A stretch of DNA of 64,000 bases from an uncultured Lachnospiraceae bacterium (lineage in GTDB: Bacteria; Bacillota; Clostridia; Lachnospirales; Lachnospiraceae), in the NCBI GenBank assembly GCA_947591155.1, contig CANQDA010000009.1:1-64000 (forward strand). The letters are read 5' to 3'. The notes beneath the pieces were generated by a model. The model was not told where the DNA came from and did not search any database. It saw only the letters and a list, made by a program, of their open reading frames with translations. This document shows positions 1 to 10,300 of this stretch, one piece after another. The position numbers and the translations under genes are program-made. Position 1 is the stretch's first letter; every line of letters starts with the position of its first letter.

Positions 1-254
1 CGCTCTCTCGTCTCTTTTTCCAACTCATTCTTCGTCTTCAAAGATTCTTCCTTCGCTTCCAGAAGTGCCTCACGCTTCTTCGTCTCTGCAACCTTCAGCG
101 CGTCATCGATGATCTGTCTTGCCTTCTCCTCGGCGCTGCCGAGCTTCGCTTCCACTACCCTTTTCCTGTAGTTGATCGCGACAAGCGCAGATACCGGTAC
201 CGCAACGACCAGTGTGATCACAACAGCAATAATGAGCATCACTGTTCCAGGCAC
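1..254 (-). CDS. rny: Ribonuclease Y, N-terminal part (gene continues beyond the left edge)
   Basis: The 84 visible codons encode an N-terminal hydrophobic segment (LIIAVVITLVVAVPVSAL) followed by a highly charged coiled coil rich in Lys, Glu and Ala. This is the layout of RNase Y, the membrane-anchored endoribonuclease that starts bulk mRNA decay in Firmicutes. The KH and HD domains lie outside the window. I chose the GTG at 254 because a GGAGGT ribosome binding site sits 6 nt upstream; an ATG 15 nt further in is the alternative. RNase Y follows recA-recX in many Clostridia, and recA and recX lie 12 kb upstream here, so the identification is supported by context. The gene has its own promoter. 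Confidence 0.85.
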   Translation of the reverse strand, partial: MPGTVMLIIAVVITLVVAVPVSALVAINYRKRVVEAKLGSAEEKARQIIDDALKVAETKKREALLEAKEESLKTKNELEKETRE

Positions 255-301
255 AGGAGCACCTCCTTATTCAATTTTCATTGTCCGTAAACAACACTTC
301 A

Positions 302-330
302 ATTTTATACTGTTTTCGAAATTATGTCAA
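302..330 (-). promoter_or_regulatory. Sigma-A type promoter of rny
   Basis: On the minus strand a perfect -35 TTGACA (330-325) and a -10 TAAAAT (307-302) are separated by 17 nt, about 50 nt upstream of the rny start. rny is therefore probably transcribed independently of the adhesin gene upstream. Confidence 0.7.
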
Positions 331-404
331 GCAAAATGAATTCATGCCAGGGAAAATCCATCTGAAAATTGAAAAAAGCCTGAATATGTCCCTTTTTCGC
401 GAAA

Positions 405-1383
405 AGGACTGCCGTGAAACAGCTCTTTGCTTTCGCTTGAAGCATGTCTCGCAGCAGTCATTCGCATCTTATCCGTTATTCATCTTGCGCCTGCGGCCCG
501 CAGCATCTCCGCCCTTCCGTTGAGCAGTGTGCGTCACTTACTTCCGCACGCGTTTCGCTTTCCTGCGCTTCTGGCCGATCGCCACGCCGCACAGGCCTGC
601 CGAGAACGCCATCAGAAGCAGATACCTCATGTAGTCCGTATCGTCGCCGGTCTTCGGCGCCGTCTTCTTCTCCACCTCGGTCTCGCTCTCTTCCTCGCTC
701 TCAAATTCGCTCTCGAACTCGCTCTCTTCCTCTTCCGTGAAGCTGTTCGTGATCACGACCTCGCCGTTCGGGTTCGCCCCGCTCAGCACGATCTCGCTCT
801 TGTCGACCGAGATCTCAAACTCCACCGCGGACGGATCGAGCGGGATCCCGTTCACATCCGTCTCCGCCACGTAGTATGTCATGCTGCTGCCCGGCGTGTC
901 GCCGATCGGAAGGTTCGTCACCGTCGCGCTCGTCGTGCTGCCGCCCGCCATCGAGAGCACCATGATCTGGTCGTCCACCGGCGCCGTCAGCCCCGCGTCC
1001 TTGAACACCCTCGCGTAGAACGTGTCGTTCGAAGTGCCCTCCTCACCGTTCAGCAATACCTTCTTCGTGACGGTCAGCTGTCCGGCCAGGTAGAAGTTAT
1101 CCGGGAATTCACGGAACACGTTCGTAAACTCTCCCACCTTCGTATCCGCTCTGCCCTCAAACGTGAACTGCATGCTGCCCGGATATTCTGGGCGGAAAAC
1201 CTTGCCTCCCATCATCCCGGTATTGAGCGGCGTTCCGTTCTCATCCGTCTCGGACACGTAATATGTGCCCGCCGCCAGCTTGTCAAAGGTCACGGAACTT
1301 GCCGTCGTGTTCTTGAACTCGATCTTCTTCACGCTGCTGACACGCTTCGTCCTCGCCTCGTCGGAGAACAGTGCCGCATAGAA
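405..1383. repeat. 979-bp duplicated block, copy 1 (3' end of adhesin A plus flank)
   Basis: This block matches 6381-7359 at a constant offset of 5976. By eye I find a single mismatch (T at 415, C at 6391). It covers the last 280 or so codons of the adhesin gene, the stop codon and 133 bp beyond it. Sequence similarity drops abruptly at the inner end. The second copy is listed separately. Confidence 0.95.
407..459 (-). terminator. Imperfect hairpin after adhesin A, possible terminator
   Basis: Arms GACTGCCGTGAAACA (407-421) and TGTCTCGCAGCAGTC (445-459) are inverted repeats with two or three non-Watson-Crick positions. On the minus strand the stem is followed by CCTTTTCGCG, only a weak T tract. 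The same hairpin follows adhesin B because it lies in the duplicated block. Confidence 0.4.
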
Positions 1384-4300
1384 CGTCGCGTCCTTGACCC
1401 CGATGTCGCTCGTGATCCCCTGCACGCGCACATACTTGGTGATCGTCAGGGCATTCTGGTTCTCTTCCGGCGTCTTCTTGTCGGTCATCCTGACTGTCTT
1501 CACCGCGCCTGCCGCCTCTTCGCCGGTAATCTCAAACGGTACATCCGCCGACACGTCATAGCCGGCCGGCGCCTCGACCTCGCTCAGTACATAGCTGCCT
1601 ACCGGAAGGCCGGTGATTTCATGCGTCTTGCCGTCCGTCGTCCACGGACCAGCGGCAGCCTTTCCATCCTTATCCTTGACCACAAGTTTCGCGCCAGCGA
1701 GGGATTTGCCGCTCTCGTCAACCTTGAGAATGCTCAGATGCGTCACATCGTTGACGAACTTAATGTCCATTGGAGTTATGGTCGACCCGTCTTTCTTAAC
1801 CTCTGTCTTTTCCGCCTTCGGCGCACCAGTGGTCCCGTCTGCCGTAACGCTTACCGTCACGGTGTACACCGTCTTGTCGTAAATCGTGCCGTTCGGTGTT
1901 GTCGGTATCTTCTCTTTCACCGTATAAGTAAAAGTTTTATCGATATCAGATAATGTGTATGTCACAAAGTCAGCAAAAACAACTTTCCCTGCTGCATCGT
2001 TCTTCGCCGTCGCAAGCACCTTACCGGAGGCATCTGCCACCTCAAACTCATAGTTTCCAACTGCCGTCTTCGGATCCGCCATCCCCTTGGACGCTTCCAG
2101 TGAGAATTTGGTCGTGGCAGCCTTGTTAATAAAGTCTGCGCTTGCCGTCTCGCCATCCTTGATCTCGCCCTCGGCTCCTGTCACTGTCGTGGTATAGCCA
2201 CCTTTGTTGGCCTCCGTTTCGGTTACAGTATATGTCACTCCAGCCGGGATGCCTGTTGCACTCTTGCTCTCACTGTCTTTCAGTGTAAACGTTGCAACAC
2301 CATTTGCGAACTCCATGTCGCCATACGTGCCAGTGATCGTATTATCACTCAAAGTCACCGTAAAGTGAAAGAGTTTTTCAGTATCAGCTCCTTCTCCTGC
2401 CACTTTCTTGGAGACCTTCAGATCGCCTTTTTTGATTTTATTGTTTTCAAATGCTGCCTCAGCCGTATCGTTTTCAGGAATAGTTCCGGTATCATCTTCC
2501 TTGGTCACTGTGTAACCTTCATTATCCGTTTCTTCCACCGCATATCCCACTCCCGCCGGCAGATCTGTCGCCGTCCTTGTCTCACCATGCTTCAGTGTAA
2601 ATGTCGCGACGCCGTTCTTGAATGTCATGTCCCCGTATGTGCCATCTACAGTTGTGTCGTCCAATGTCACAGTAAAAGTAAACGCTTTCTCCTGATCGCC
2701 TGCATTTCCGGTAACTGTTTTACTCACAGAAAGACTGCCAAACTTATCATTCTTCGTGTTTGTGAACGCCGCCTCCGCTGTTACACCGTCAGAGATCGTC
2801 CCGGTGTCGCCCGTCTTGGTTACCGTGTAACCCTCATTATCCGTCTCTGTCACTGTGTAGGTAATGCCTGTCGGAAGACCCGTCGCAGTTTTTCTCTCAC
2901 CATGTTTCAGCTTAAACGTCGAGACGCCGTTCGTGAATGTCATATCGCCATATGCTCCACTAATCGTCTTATCACTCAGCGTAACTGTAAAAGTAAACTC
3001 TTTCGCTGTGTCGCCCGCATTACCGCGTACTGTCTTACTCACAGTCAGGCCCCCGGCTGATTTGTCATTCGTGAACTTCGCTGTCACTGTACTGCCCGCC
3101 CGGATGGTTCCGGTATCCCCGGCCTTGGTTACCTTATAACCGTTGTTGTCTGTCTCTGTAACAGTGTACTTGACATCCTTCGGCAATCCGTTCGCCGTTT
3201 TTGTCTCTCCGTGCTTCAGGGTAAACGTCGCCACACCGTCTGTGAATGTCATATCGCCATATTTGCCGTTCACAGTTTCATCTTCCAGTTTCACGGTGAA
3301 CTCAAAATCTTTCGTCTTATCGCCCTGACTGCCCGTTACTGTCTTTGTCACCGACAGACTGCCGTCTTTCTTCTCTTCCTTGCTGTTTGTAATTTCTACA
3401 ACACTGCTTTTCTCATGATTCGGATGCGCCAGACCGCCGCCGGATACAAAGTAGCCCTCTGCCGTTTCCGTTATCCGTTTTCCACTTGCATCCGTCTCAT
3501 AAATATAATAATCCTGTCCCGCTTTCAAATCCGAAAACGTAACTGTGCCCATGCCATCCGGCGCCGTCACCGTCACCGATTTCACAAACTGATTCTTATC
3601 ACGAATCGTCCCGGCTTCGTCAAGAAATACGGCAAAATGGAATGTCTTTTCTCCTGTATCGCCCGGTGCGGAGAGCACTTTTCTGACCATCACGGAAGCC
3701 GACTGTCCGGTATAACGCCAGTTGTGGGATTCTTTGCCGGTGCTCTGCGCTTTCTGGGCAATGATGGAACCGTTGTGCGCGCCATACTTGACGTTTGCTC
3801 CCGGGGCGAGCACAGTGCCCATAAACCAGTCGCCGCCGCTGAGATCCAGATACTTATCTCCCTCAGTGCCATATATGGAATCACTCATATCAAATGTCTG
3901 AGGAGATGTATCGTCCTTGTCTTTGTAATAAAAATTCCAAAGGACATTACAGTTCTGGCGAACCAAATCCTCTCCATTCGTGCAACCTTCAATTGTCGGC
4001 GTCAAGCATCTGAACTGAGCAAGCTGCTCTGCCGTCAGCCCCGCCATATTGACATTGATAACGATCGTCTTATCTTTGACGCCTATGAGATCAAGCTCCG
4101 GCTTACTGTTCCCATTCAACAGATCCTTCGCATTTACGTTTAAGTAGTTGACCGTATCAGTGCAATCTGTAACGTCAATTTTTATATGTTGATTTATAAC
4201 ATCTCCTTCACGCTTGACATCCGGTGCCGGAGTCAGGGAAACTCCGTCAGAAGTCTCCTTCTTTGCCAATTCCTTTGACAAGGTCTTCAGTCTGTTCAGC

Positions 4301-5877
4301 TCATCAATAATATCAATGTACTTATCGCTGTTTTCGCCTGTTTTCGCGTCGCCTTCGCTCTCCCCTTCTGCCTGGTATATTTTGTTTCCATCCTGAGAAG
4401 CGCTACTGCCTTCTCCCAAAGTGACATCATCATCACTTGTAACCTCCCACTTGACGCCGGAGCCAAGAACAGTTCTTCCGCTCGCTATCGTTCCGCTAGC
4501 ATTTTTAACATCCTCGCCGAAATAATTGTACTCGAGTAATCCATCACCTGTGTGCTGTACCCCATCTTTCTCATAGGTTCCCGATGTCTTCTGATTTGTG
4601 CCGAATGCCTGCCCATGGGCATCCAGATGATTTGCGGCAATGTTACCATTTGTATGGTTGTTAAAGTCTACCGAATCTGCAAAAATATGAAAATCAAATG
4701 CAGGTGAAGTAAATGTCTGCTTCTCCCCGTTCTCATCAACATATTCGAAGGAAAAGCTGTTTTGAGGCTGATATTTTCCATTTTCGTCCTCTAAAGTTTC
4801 ATACTTTTCGTATTTGTCAGCCTCACTCTGCTTCTCTGCCTTCTTTGCCGGATCTGTCTCCGCCTCGGCTTCACTCTGCAATTCCTTATAATGCTTCTTC
4901 AACACACAAACCGCATATATTGAGAAATGCGTCGTCTTCATAGACAATCCAGATGCAATCTCCGCAGATGTCGCACCGGAAATCGCGCGGAACGCAGAGA
5001 TCGTATTGGCAGCAGAACTCTCCGCCGGAGCATCCATCAAATGGGCCACAACGATCTCCTCATTCTCACCCGCTGCGAACGGCACATTCGTAAAGCTTAC
5101 CGTCACCTCGCCGTCTGGTTGGACTTCCTGTCCGTCCAGCTTCAGGGTAATATCGTAAGCCAGGAAATTGCTCTTGTCGATCTCGGTATTCTCATCCATC
5201 AGCGGAAGGACTGCCTGATACACCTGATTCTTTCCGGTCGGAACCATCTCAAGCGTCGTGCCTGCTTTCAGGACGCCGGGCGCTGCGGATACGCTCACGC
5301 CCACGCCGCCGCACTCCGCCTTTAATAAGGTAGGTCCGGCTTCCGTCTCTTTGCTGCTCTCCGCCTCGGTCTCTTTCTCCGCTTTCGTCTCTTTTTCCGT
5401 CTCAGGCTCGCTCGCCGGTTCTGTTGTCTCAGCAGGAGCCTCCGTCATGGCTTCGCTCTCTGTGCCCTGCTCAGTCACTTTCTCAATACTGCTCTCTGGC
5501 TCTGCCATCTGGGTCTCTGTCTGGGAATCCTCCGGGGACGTTCCCTCCGGCTTCGTATCTTCAGGAAGTTGCGTCTCCGGAGCTTTCGTCTCTTCCTGCT
5601 TCGGCTCAGAAGCCTGTGTCTCAGAAGCCTTTTTCTCTTCGGCTTTCGTTTCGGGAGCCTGCGTTTCCGTAGCCTGCGTCTCCGTTTGCTTCGGTTCCTC
5701 CTTCTTCTCGTCGGCTTTCTTCACAGACTCGGCTGCCTGTGCTTCCGTCGTCTTCTCGGCCACAGTCTCGCTCGTTGGCTCTGTCTCGCCAGCCAGCGCT
5801 CCCATCGCGCTGCCCTGCTGAAGGACCAACGTCATCACAAGCAACATGGCCAAATACCGTTTTACGCTTCTTTTCAT
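538..5877 (-). CDS. Adhesin A: large cell-wall-anchored surface protein with choice-of-anchor A domain and isopeptide/Cna-B-like repeats
   Basis: This 1779-residue exported surface protein has a signal peptide (residues 1 to about 29, ending ALA), then a Glu/Thr/Lys-rich low-complexity stretch to about 185. A conserved beta domain ends in TTHFSIYAV near 325, and a choice-of-anchor A type domain covers about 380-740 (GTVLAPGANVKYGAHNGSII). Four tandem repeats of about 100 aa follow (about 835-1250, each with GDMTF and LKHGE or similar), then a Spy0128/FctA-like domain, a SpaA-type domain (SILKVDESGKSLAGAKL) and two more beta modules. The C-terminus is an acidic linker, APKTGD, a hydrophobic helix and a basic tail, which is a sortase signal with Ala in place of Leu. 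A strong ribosome binding site (GGAGGTAATAAG) precedes the ATG. Ligand unknown; attachment to host or mucus is an inference. No sortase gene is in the window. Confidence 0.88.
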   Translation of the reverse strand: MKRSVKRYLAMLLVMTLVLQQGSAMGALAGETEPTSETVAEKTTEAQAAESVKKADEKKEEPKQTETQATETQAPETKAEEKKASETQASEPKQEETKAPETQLPEDTKPEGTSPEDSQTETQMAEPESSIEKVTEQGTESEAMTEAPAETTEPASEPETEKETKAEKETEAESSKETEAGPTLLKAECGGVGVSVSAAPGVLKAGTTLEMVPTGKNQVYQAVLPLMDENTEIDKSNFLAYDITLKLDGQEVQPDGEVTVSFTNVPFAAGENEEIVVAHLMDAPAESSAANTISAFRAISGATSAEIASGLSMKTTHFSIYAVCVLKKHYKELQSEAEAETDPAKKAEKQSEADKYEKYETLEDENGKYQPQNSFSFEYVDENGEKQTFTSPAFDFHIFADSVDFNNHTNGNIAANHLDAHGQAFGTNQKTSGTYEKDGVQHTGDGLLEYNYFGEDVKNASGTIASGRTVLGSGVKWEVTSDDDVTLGEGSSASQDGNKIYQAEGESEGDAKTGENSDKYIDIIDELNRLKTLSKELAKKETSDGVSLTPAPDVKREGDVINQHIKIDVTDCTDTVNYLNVNAKDLLNGNSKPELDLIGVKDKTIVINVNMAGLTAEQLAQFRCLTPTIEGCTNGEDLVRQNCNVLWNFYYKDKDDTSPQTFDMSDSIYGTEGDKYLDLSGGDWFMGTVLAPGANVKYGAHNGSIIAQKAQSTGKESHNWRYTGQSASVMVRKVLSAPGDTGEKTFHFAVFLDEAGTIRDKNQFVKSVTVTAPDGMGTVTFSDLKAGQDYYIYETDASGKRITETAEGYFVSGGGLAHPNHEKSSVVEITNSKEEKKDGSLSVTKTVTGSQGDKTKDFEFTVKLEDETVNGKYGDMTFTDGVATFTLKHGETKTANGLPKDVKYTVTETDNNGYKVTKAGDTGTIRAGSTVTAKFTNDKSAGGLTVSKTVRGNAGDTAKEFTFTVTLSDKTISGAYGDMTFTNGVSTFKLKHGERKTATGLPTGITYTVTETDNEGYTVTKTGDTGTISDGVTAEAAFTNTKNDKFGSLSVSKTVTGNAGDQEKAFTFTVTLDDTTVDGTYGDMTFKNGVATFTLKHGETRTATDLPAGVGYAVEETDNEGYTVTKEDDTGTIPENDTAEAAFENNKIKKGDLKVSKKVAGEGADTEKLFHFTVTLSDNTITGTYGDMEFANGVATFTLKDSESKSATGIPAGVTYTVTETEANKGGYTTTVTGAEGEIKDGETASADFINKAATTKFSLEASKGMADPKTAVGNYEFEVADASGKVLATAKNDAAGKVVFADFVTYTLSDIDKTFTYTVKEKIPTTPNGTIYDKTVYTVTVSVTADGTTGAPKAEKTEVKKDGSTITPMDIKFVNDVTHLSILKVDESGKSLAGAKLVVKDKDGKAAAGPWTTDGKTHEITGLPVGSYVLSEVEAPAGYDVSADVPFEITGEEAAGAVKTVRMTDKKTPEENQNALTITKYVRVQGITSDIGVKDATFYAALFSDEARTKRVSSVKKIEFKNTTASSVTFDKLAAGTYYVSETDENGTPLNTGMMGGKVFRPEYPGSMQFTFEGRADTKVGEFTNVFREFPDNFYLAGQLTVTKKVLLNGEEGTSNDTFYARVFKDAGLTAPVDDQIMVLSMAGGSTTSATVTNLPIGDTPGSSMTYYVAETDVNGIPLDPSAVEFEISVDKSEIVLSGANPNGEVVITNSFTEEEESEFESEFESEEESETEVEKKTAPKTGDDTDYMRYLLLMAFSAGLCGVAIGQKRRKAKRVRK
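2130..3370 (-). repeat. Four tandem ~300-bp repeats inside adhesin A
   Basis: Each unit encodes about 100 residues of the form SLSVSKTVTG...FTFTV...GDMTF...LKHGE...GYTVTK...DTGTI. The first two or three are most alike, and the fourth is the most diverged. Boundaries are approximate. Such stalk repeats often vary in number between strains. Confidence 0.85.
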
Positions 5878-5965
5878 TTCTTATTACCTCCTTACTGATG
5901 TCAAACTACCCGATCCGGTCAAATGTTTTGCCGTTAGCTCTAGCTCCTGCTCCATCGGACAATAA

Positions 5966-6019
5966 TCACTCTAAATTATAAATTCACTCTAAATTATAAA
6001 TTCACTCTAAATTATAAAT
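5966..6019. repeat. Three exact tandem copies of an 18-bp unit upstream of adhesin A
   Basis: The unit TCACTCTAAATTATAAAT occurs at 5966-5983, 5984-6001 and 6002-6019 without a mismatch. It lies between the predicted promoter and the adhesin A start, so it would be in the 5' leader. Adhesin B lacks it. The remainder of the 5878-6380 interval is AT-rich and I see no gene in it. Confidence 0.95.
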
Positions 6020-6044
6020 TATTTCGTCTACCTATATTTATAAC

Positions 6045-6073
6045 ATAATATAACGTATCACAAAATTTTTCAA
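6045..6073 (-). promoter_or_regulatory. Predicted promoter of adhesin A
   Basis: On the minus strand TTGAAA (6073-6068) and TATTAT (6050-6045) are 17 nt apart. The surrounding sequence is clearly homologous to the region upstream of adhesin B, which has TTGAAA-17-TAAGAT at the equivalent place. A transcript from here has a leader of about 160 nt. Confidence 0.55.
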
Positions 6074-6380
6074 TTAAATCCTTCAAATTCTCACTTTTTT
6101 ATCTAATTTGCACAAGCCAGCGTTTTCTCATTTGTTTCTATTTCCCCCTGCTTAAATAAGCAAACTTTAAATATTGCATCATTCAATTAATCTTATGACA
6201 CCAGCTGACAATTGATCTTGTTCCCAGCTGCTCCTTGTCGTCACCTTTATATTGTCTCTACTTCCCTCTCTCTTAAAAGCATCCTCTTGCATCTCATTGA
6301 TAAACCGTCTGAGTAGTCCCATCTCAACGTCCTTGCCTGCAGGCTTTGCATCCTTACCAACAGGTATTTATAGCATAAAG

Positions 6381-7359
6381 AGGACTGCCGCGAAACAGCT
6401 CTTTGCTTTCGCTTGAAGCATGTCTCGCAGCAGTCATTCGCATCTTATCCGTTATTCATCTTGCGCCTGCGGCCCGCAGCATCTCCGCCCTTCCGTTGAG
6501 CAGTGTGCGTCACTTACTTCCGCACGCGTTTCGCTTTCCTGCGCTTCTGGCCGATCGCCACGCCGCACAGGCCTGCCGAGAACGCCATCAGAAGCAGATA
6601 CCTCATGTAGTCCGTATCGTCGCCGGTCTTCGGCGCCGTCTTCTTCTCCACCTCGGTCTCGCTCTCTTCCTCGCTCTCAAATTCGCTCTCGAACTCGCTC
6701 TCTTCCTCTTCCGTGAAGCTGTTCGTGATCACGACCTCGCCGTTCGGGTTCGCCCCGCTCAGCACGATCTCGCTCTTGTCGACCGAGATCTCAAACTCCA
6801 CCGCGGACGGATCGAGCGGGATCCCGTTCACATCCGTCTCCGCCACGTAGTATGTCATGCTGCTGCCCGGCGTGTCGCCGATCGGAAGGTTCGTCACCGT
6901 CGCGCTCGTCGTGCTGCCGCCCGCCATCGAGAGCACCATGATCTGGTCGTCCACCGGCGCCGTCAGCCCCGCGTCCTTGAACACCCTCGCGTAGAACGTG
7001 TCGTTCGAAGTGCCCTCCTCACCGTTCAGCAATACCTTCTTCGTGACGGTCAGCTGTCCGGCCAGGTAGAAGTTATCCGGGAATTCACGGAACACGTTCG
7101 TAAACTCTCCCACCTTCGTATCCGCTCTGCCCTCAAACGTGAACTGCATGCTGCCCGGATATTCTGGGCGGAAAACCTTGCCTCCCATCATCCCGGTATT
7201 GAGCGGCGTTCCGTTCTCATCCGTCTCGGACACGTAATATGTGCCCGCCGCCAGCTTGTCAAAGGTCACGGAACTTGCCGTCGTGTTCTTGAACTCGATC
7301 TTCTTCACGCTGCTGACACGCTTCGTCCTCGCCTCGTCGGAGAACAGTGCCGCATAGAA
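6381..7359. repeat. 979-bp duplicated block, copy 2 (3' end of adhesin B plus flank)
   Basis: This is the partner of 405-1383. The encoded C-terminal 280 residues are identical in the two proteins, whereas the regions just before the block differ clearly. That pattern suggests recent duplication or gene conversion confined to the anchoring end. Confidence 0.95.
6383..6435 (-). terminator. Imperfect hairpin after adhesin B, possible terminator
   Basis: This is the second copy of the hairpin at 407-459, with arms GACTGCCGCGAAACA and TGTCTCGCAGCAGTC. On the minus strand it is followed by CTCTTTATG, so the T tract is weak. Confidence 0.4.
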
Positions 7360-10300
7360 GACCGCATCCCTGACACCGATCTGACTCGTGATCCCCTGCA
7401 CGCGCACAAACTTCGTGATCGTCAGAGCATTCTGATTCGACTCCGGCGTCTTCTTGTCGGTCATCTCCACCTTGTACGGGTTCTCGCTGCCATTCGCGTC
7501 CGTGATCGTAAACTTCTCATCCGGCGCAACATCATATCCGTTCGGAGCCTCGATCTCGCTCAATACATAGTCGCCCTGGGGAAGTCCCGTGATATCATGC
7601 GCCTTGCCGTCCGTCACCCACGGGCCGTGCACGGCCTTGCCGGAAGCATCCTTGATCAGGAGCTTCGCACCGGCAAGAGCATTGCCGCTCTCGTCGACCT
7701 TGAGGATGCTCAGACGCGTCACGTCGTTCGTGAACTCGATCGCGGATACTGTCACACCGTCCTTTTTGATCACCTTTTCCGCCTTCAGTTCGCCTTTCGT
7801 TTCATCGAAGGAAACCGTAACTGTCACGGTGTAGACCGACTTGTCGTAGATCGTACCGTCCGCTGCCCCCGCCGTCTCTTTTATCGTGTAAGTAAATTGC
7901 TTTCCGATATCATCCCGCGTGTAGTTTGCGAATTTTCCAAAGTCAACCTTGCCCTTTGCGTCGTTCTTCGCGGTCAAAGCCTTCGCAAGGCCGGTACCCG
8001 TCAGTTCAAACTCGTACTTTCCTTCCTCAGGCGCCGTCTCGCCCTTCATCTTCTTAGCGACATCCAAGGAGAATTCCGTCGTAGCGCCTTTGTTTGTGAA
8101 AACTACTTCTGAAGCGGCCTCACCATCTTTTTCAATAGAAACGACTTTTGCTTCGAGCGTTCCCGCCGGGTTGCGCGTTACTCTCACCGTCACAAGGTAT
8201 ACCGCCTCATCATACGTAACGCCTTCAAGCGTGCCCTTCGACTCTTTGATCTGGTAGGTATAAGTTCCCGCTTCTGTATAGGAGATAGGATCGAAGGATA
8301 CGCTTCCGTCCGCCCCGTTCTTCTTCGTCTGGAGCGTTTCAGATATTTCCTCTCCCTCTTTCACTTCTACCAGAGTAAACTCGAACGCCTCGGGAGCGAG
8401 CGTCAGGTTGTATTCCTTCTTCGCCCTGAGCGCGATGCTGGTATCCTTTGTGTAATCGTTGGTCACCGTTACCTGCGCAACGCCGCCTTCTTCCAATGTC
8501 ACCTTGCTGTCGGTCTCTGTCGTTGTACCTGCTGTTACGCTGTACGTCGTCGTCACGCTGTAGCCTTCTACGTTCGCATTGGTCTCCGTCACCGTATACT
8601 CGCCCTCGTCCAAGCCCGTAAACGTCTTCACGCCGTTCGTCATATTCGCATAGGTAAAGGTCTTTGTTCCAAAATCTTCAGGCCCGGTCACCGTGAAAGT
8701 AATCTTCGCTTTCTGCTCATCTGTCAGTCTTGCACCGGTGAAGCTCTTCTTTACCCTCAAAGTTCCTTCTTCACCCGTATAGGTGTTCGTCACAGTCACC
8801 TTAGCGGTTTCTCCGGCCTTAACCGTAGCTTTGCCGCCTTCAACATCATAGGTCGTTGTCAACGTATAACCTTCCACAGTACCGATCGTCTCAGTAACCG
8901 TATATTCGCCCGGCTGCAGCTCTTCAAACGTCTTTTCGCCGTTCGTCATATCCGCGTAGGTGAATTCTTTACTAAAGCCGTCTGGCCCGGTTACCTTGAA
9001 ATGAATGGCTTCTTTCTGTTCTTTCGTCAAATCGCCTGCTTCCAGAGCGCCCGCAATTACCTTCTTCACCTCAAGGCTTCCCAAATTATCACCTATGTTA
9101 TTCGTAAATTCCGCGGTCTGAATACCCTCCGTATTGTTGGCTGTCACAGTCACCTTTATATCGTTTCTGCCAGTGAGGGTCGCGCCGTTCTTGTTGTAAT
9201 CTTCAACCTCGCTTACCGTATACTCGCCCGGCTCCAGTCCGTCGACCTTTACGGTGTTGCTCTTGCCGTTTTTGATCGAGATATAGATTTCCCGCACAAC
9301 CGTTCCGTCGGCTTTTTTTACCAAAAACTTATAGGTACCGTCCAGCTGCGTCGATGATGTCTGGCCGCCGTTGATCGTTACATTCTTCCTGATCTCAAGA
9401 GCGCCGAACTCCTTGCCCTCATCATTTACAATGGTGACAGACTGATCCGTCTTAGCGGTAAAGTCGACCACCTGACCGTTTCCGGTGATCGTATAGCCCG
9501 ATCCGGACTCCAGCTTGTTGCCCTTTTCATCGGTCTCGTATACTGTGTACGTCCCCGCCGGAAGGTTGGCAAACTGCACTGATCCCGACTGCCCGCTCTT
9601 CACCTTTATCGATTTCAGGTACTGGCCTGGGACACGCGTTGTCCCCGTTTTGTCAAACAGAGCAAACCAGAATGTCTTTTCCTCGTTCTCGTTTTGCCCC
9701 AGATACGTCTTTGTAAGGTTGAGGAAAACGGAAAATCCGGTGAACGTGCTGCTGTGAGACTCTCCACCACTGTGGTAAGTCTTGCGCGCAATGATCGAGC
9801 CGTTTACTGGACCGTACTCGATATTTGCGTCCGGAGCCAGAATAGTGCCCATAAAATCACCCGATGTCGCAAACTTTGTATAGTCGGTATCTGTCGGACT
9901 TTGGGGTGCAAAAGTTTTTACCTCTCCTTTCTCTTCCTGATAATAGAGGTTCCAGAGGATATTGCAGGTGCTTCTTACATTTTCTTCCGAATTATTCCAG
10001 CCCGCAACGCTCGCGTTAAACGCTGCCAGTGTATCCGCAGTGGCGCCGCACATATTCACGTTGATAATAAGCGTGGTATAAGGATCTATCTCGATCGTCC
10101 ATTTGTAACCCGCCAGATCAGTAGCCTTTATGTTCAAATACTGAACCCGCTCGCCGCCCGACACTGTGATCTTTGCATGATCCTTGTCCTGCTCGCTCTT
10201 GTAAGTCGTCACACCAGAAGACGTTTTTTGCTGTGCCAGTTCCTTGGAAGCCTTGCTCAGCTTATTAAGTTCCTCTGTAACGTTAATAAACTTGTCATCG

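Noticed and set aside
2130..3370. Regularly spaced repeats that could be mistaken for a CRISPR array
   Set aside because: The period is about 300 bp, the units encode homologous protein modules in one open frame, and no short repeat with unique spacers exists.
5966..6019. 18-bp tandem repeat as CRISPR or iteron origin
   Set aside because: There are no spacers, only three contiguous units, and no replication or cas genes nearby.
427..8112. Long plus-strand open frames opposite the two adhesin genes (508 and 569 codons)
   Set aside because: They are Arg/His/Leu-rich antisense shadows of the repetitive GC-rich adhesin genes, lack ribosome binding sites and resemble no family.
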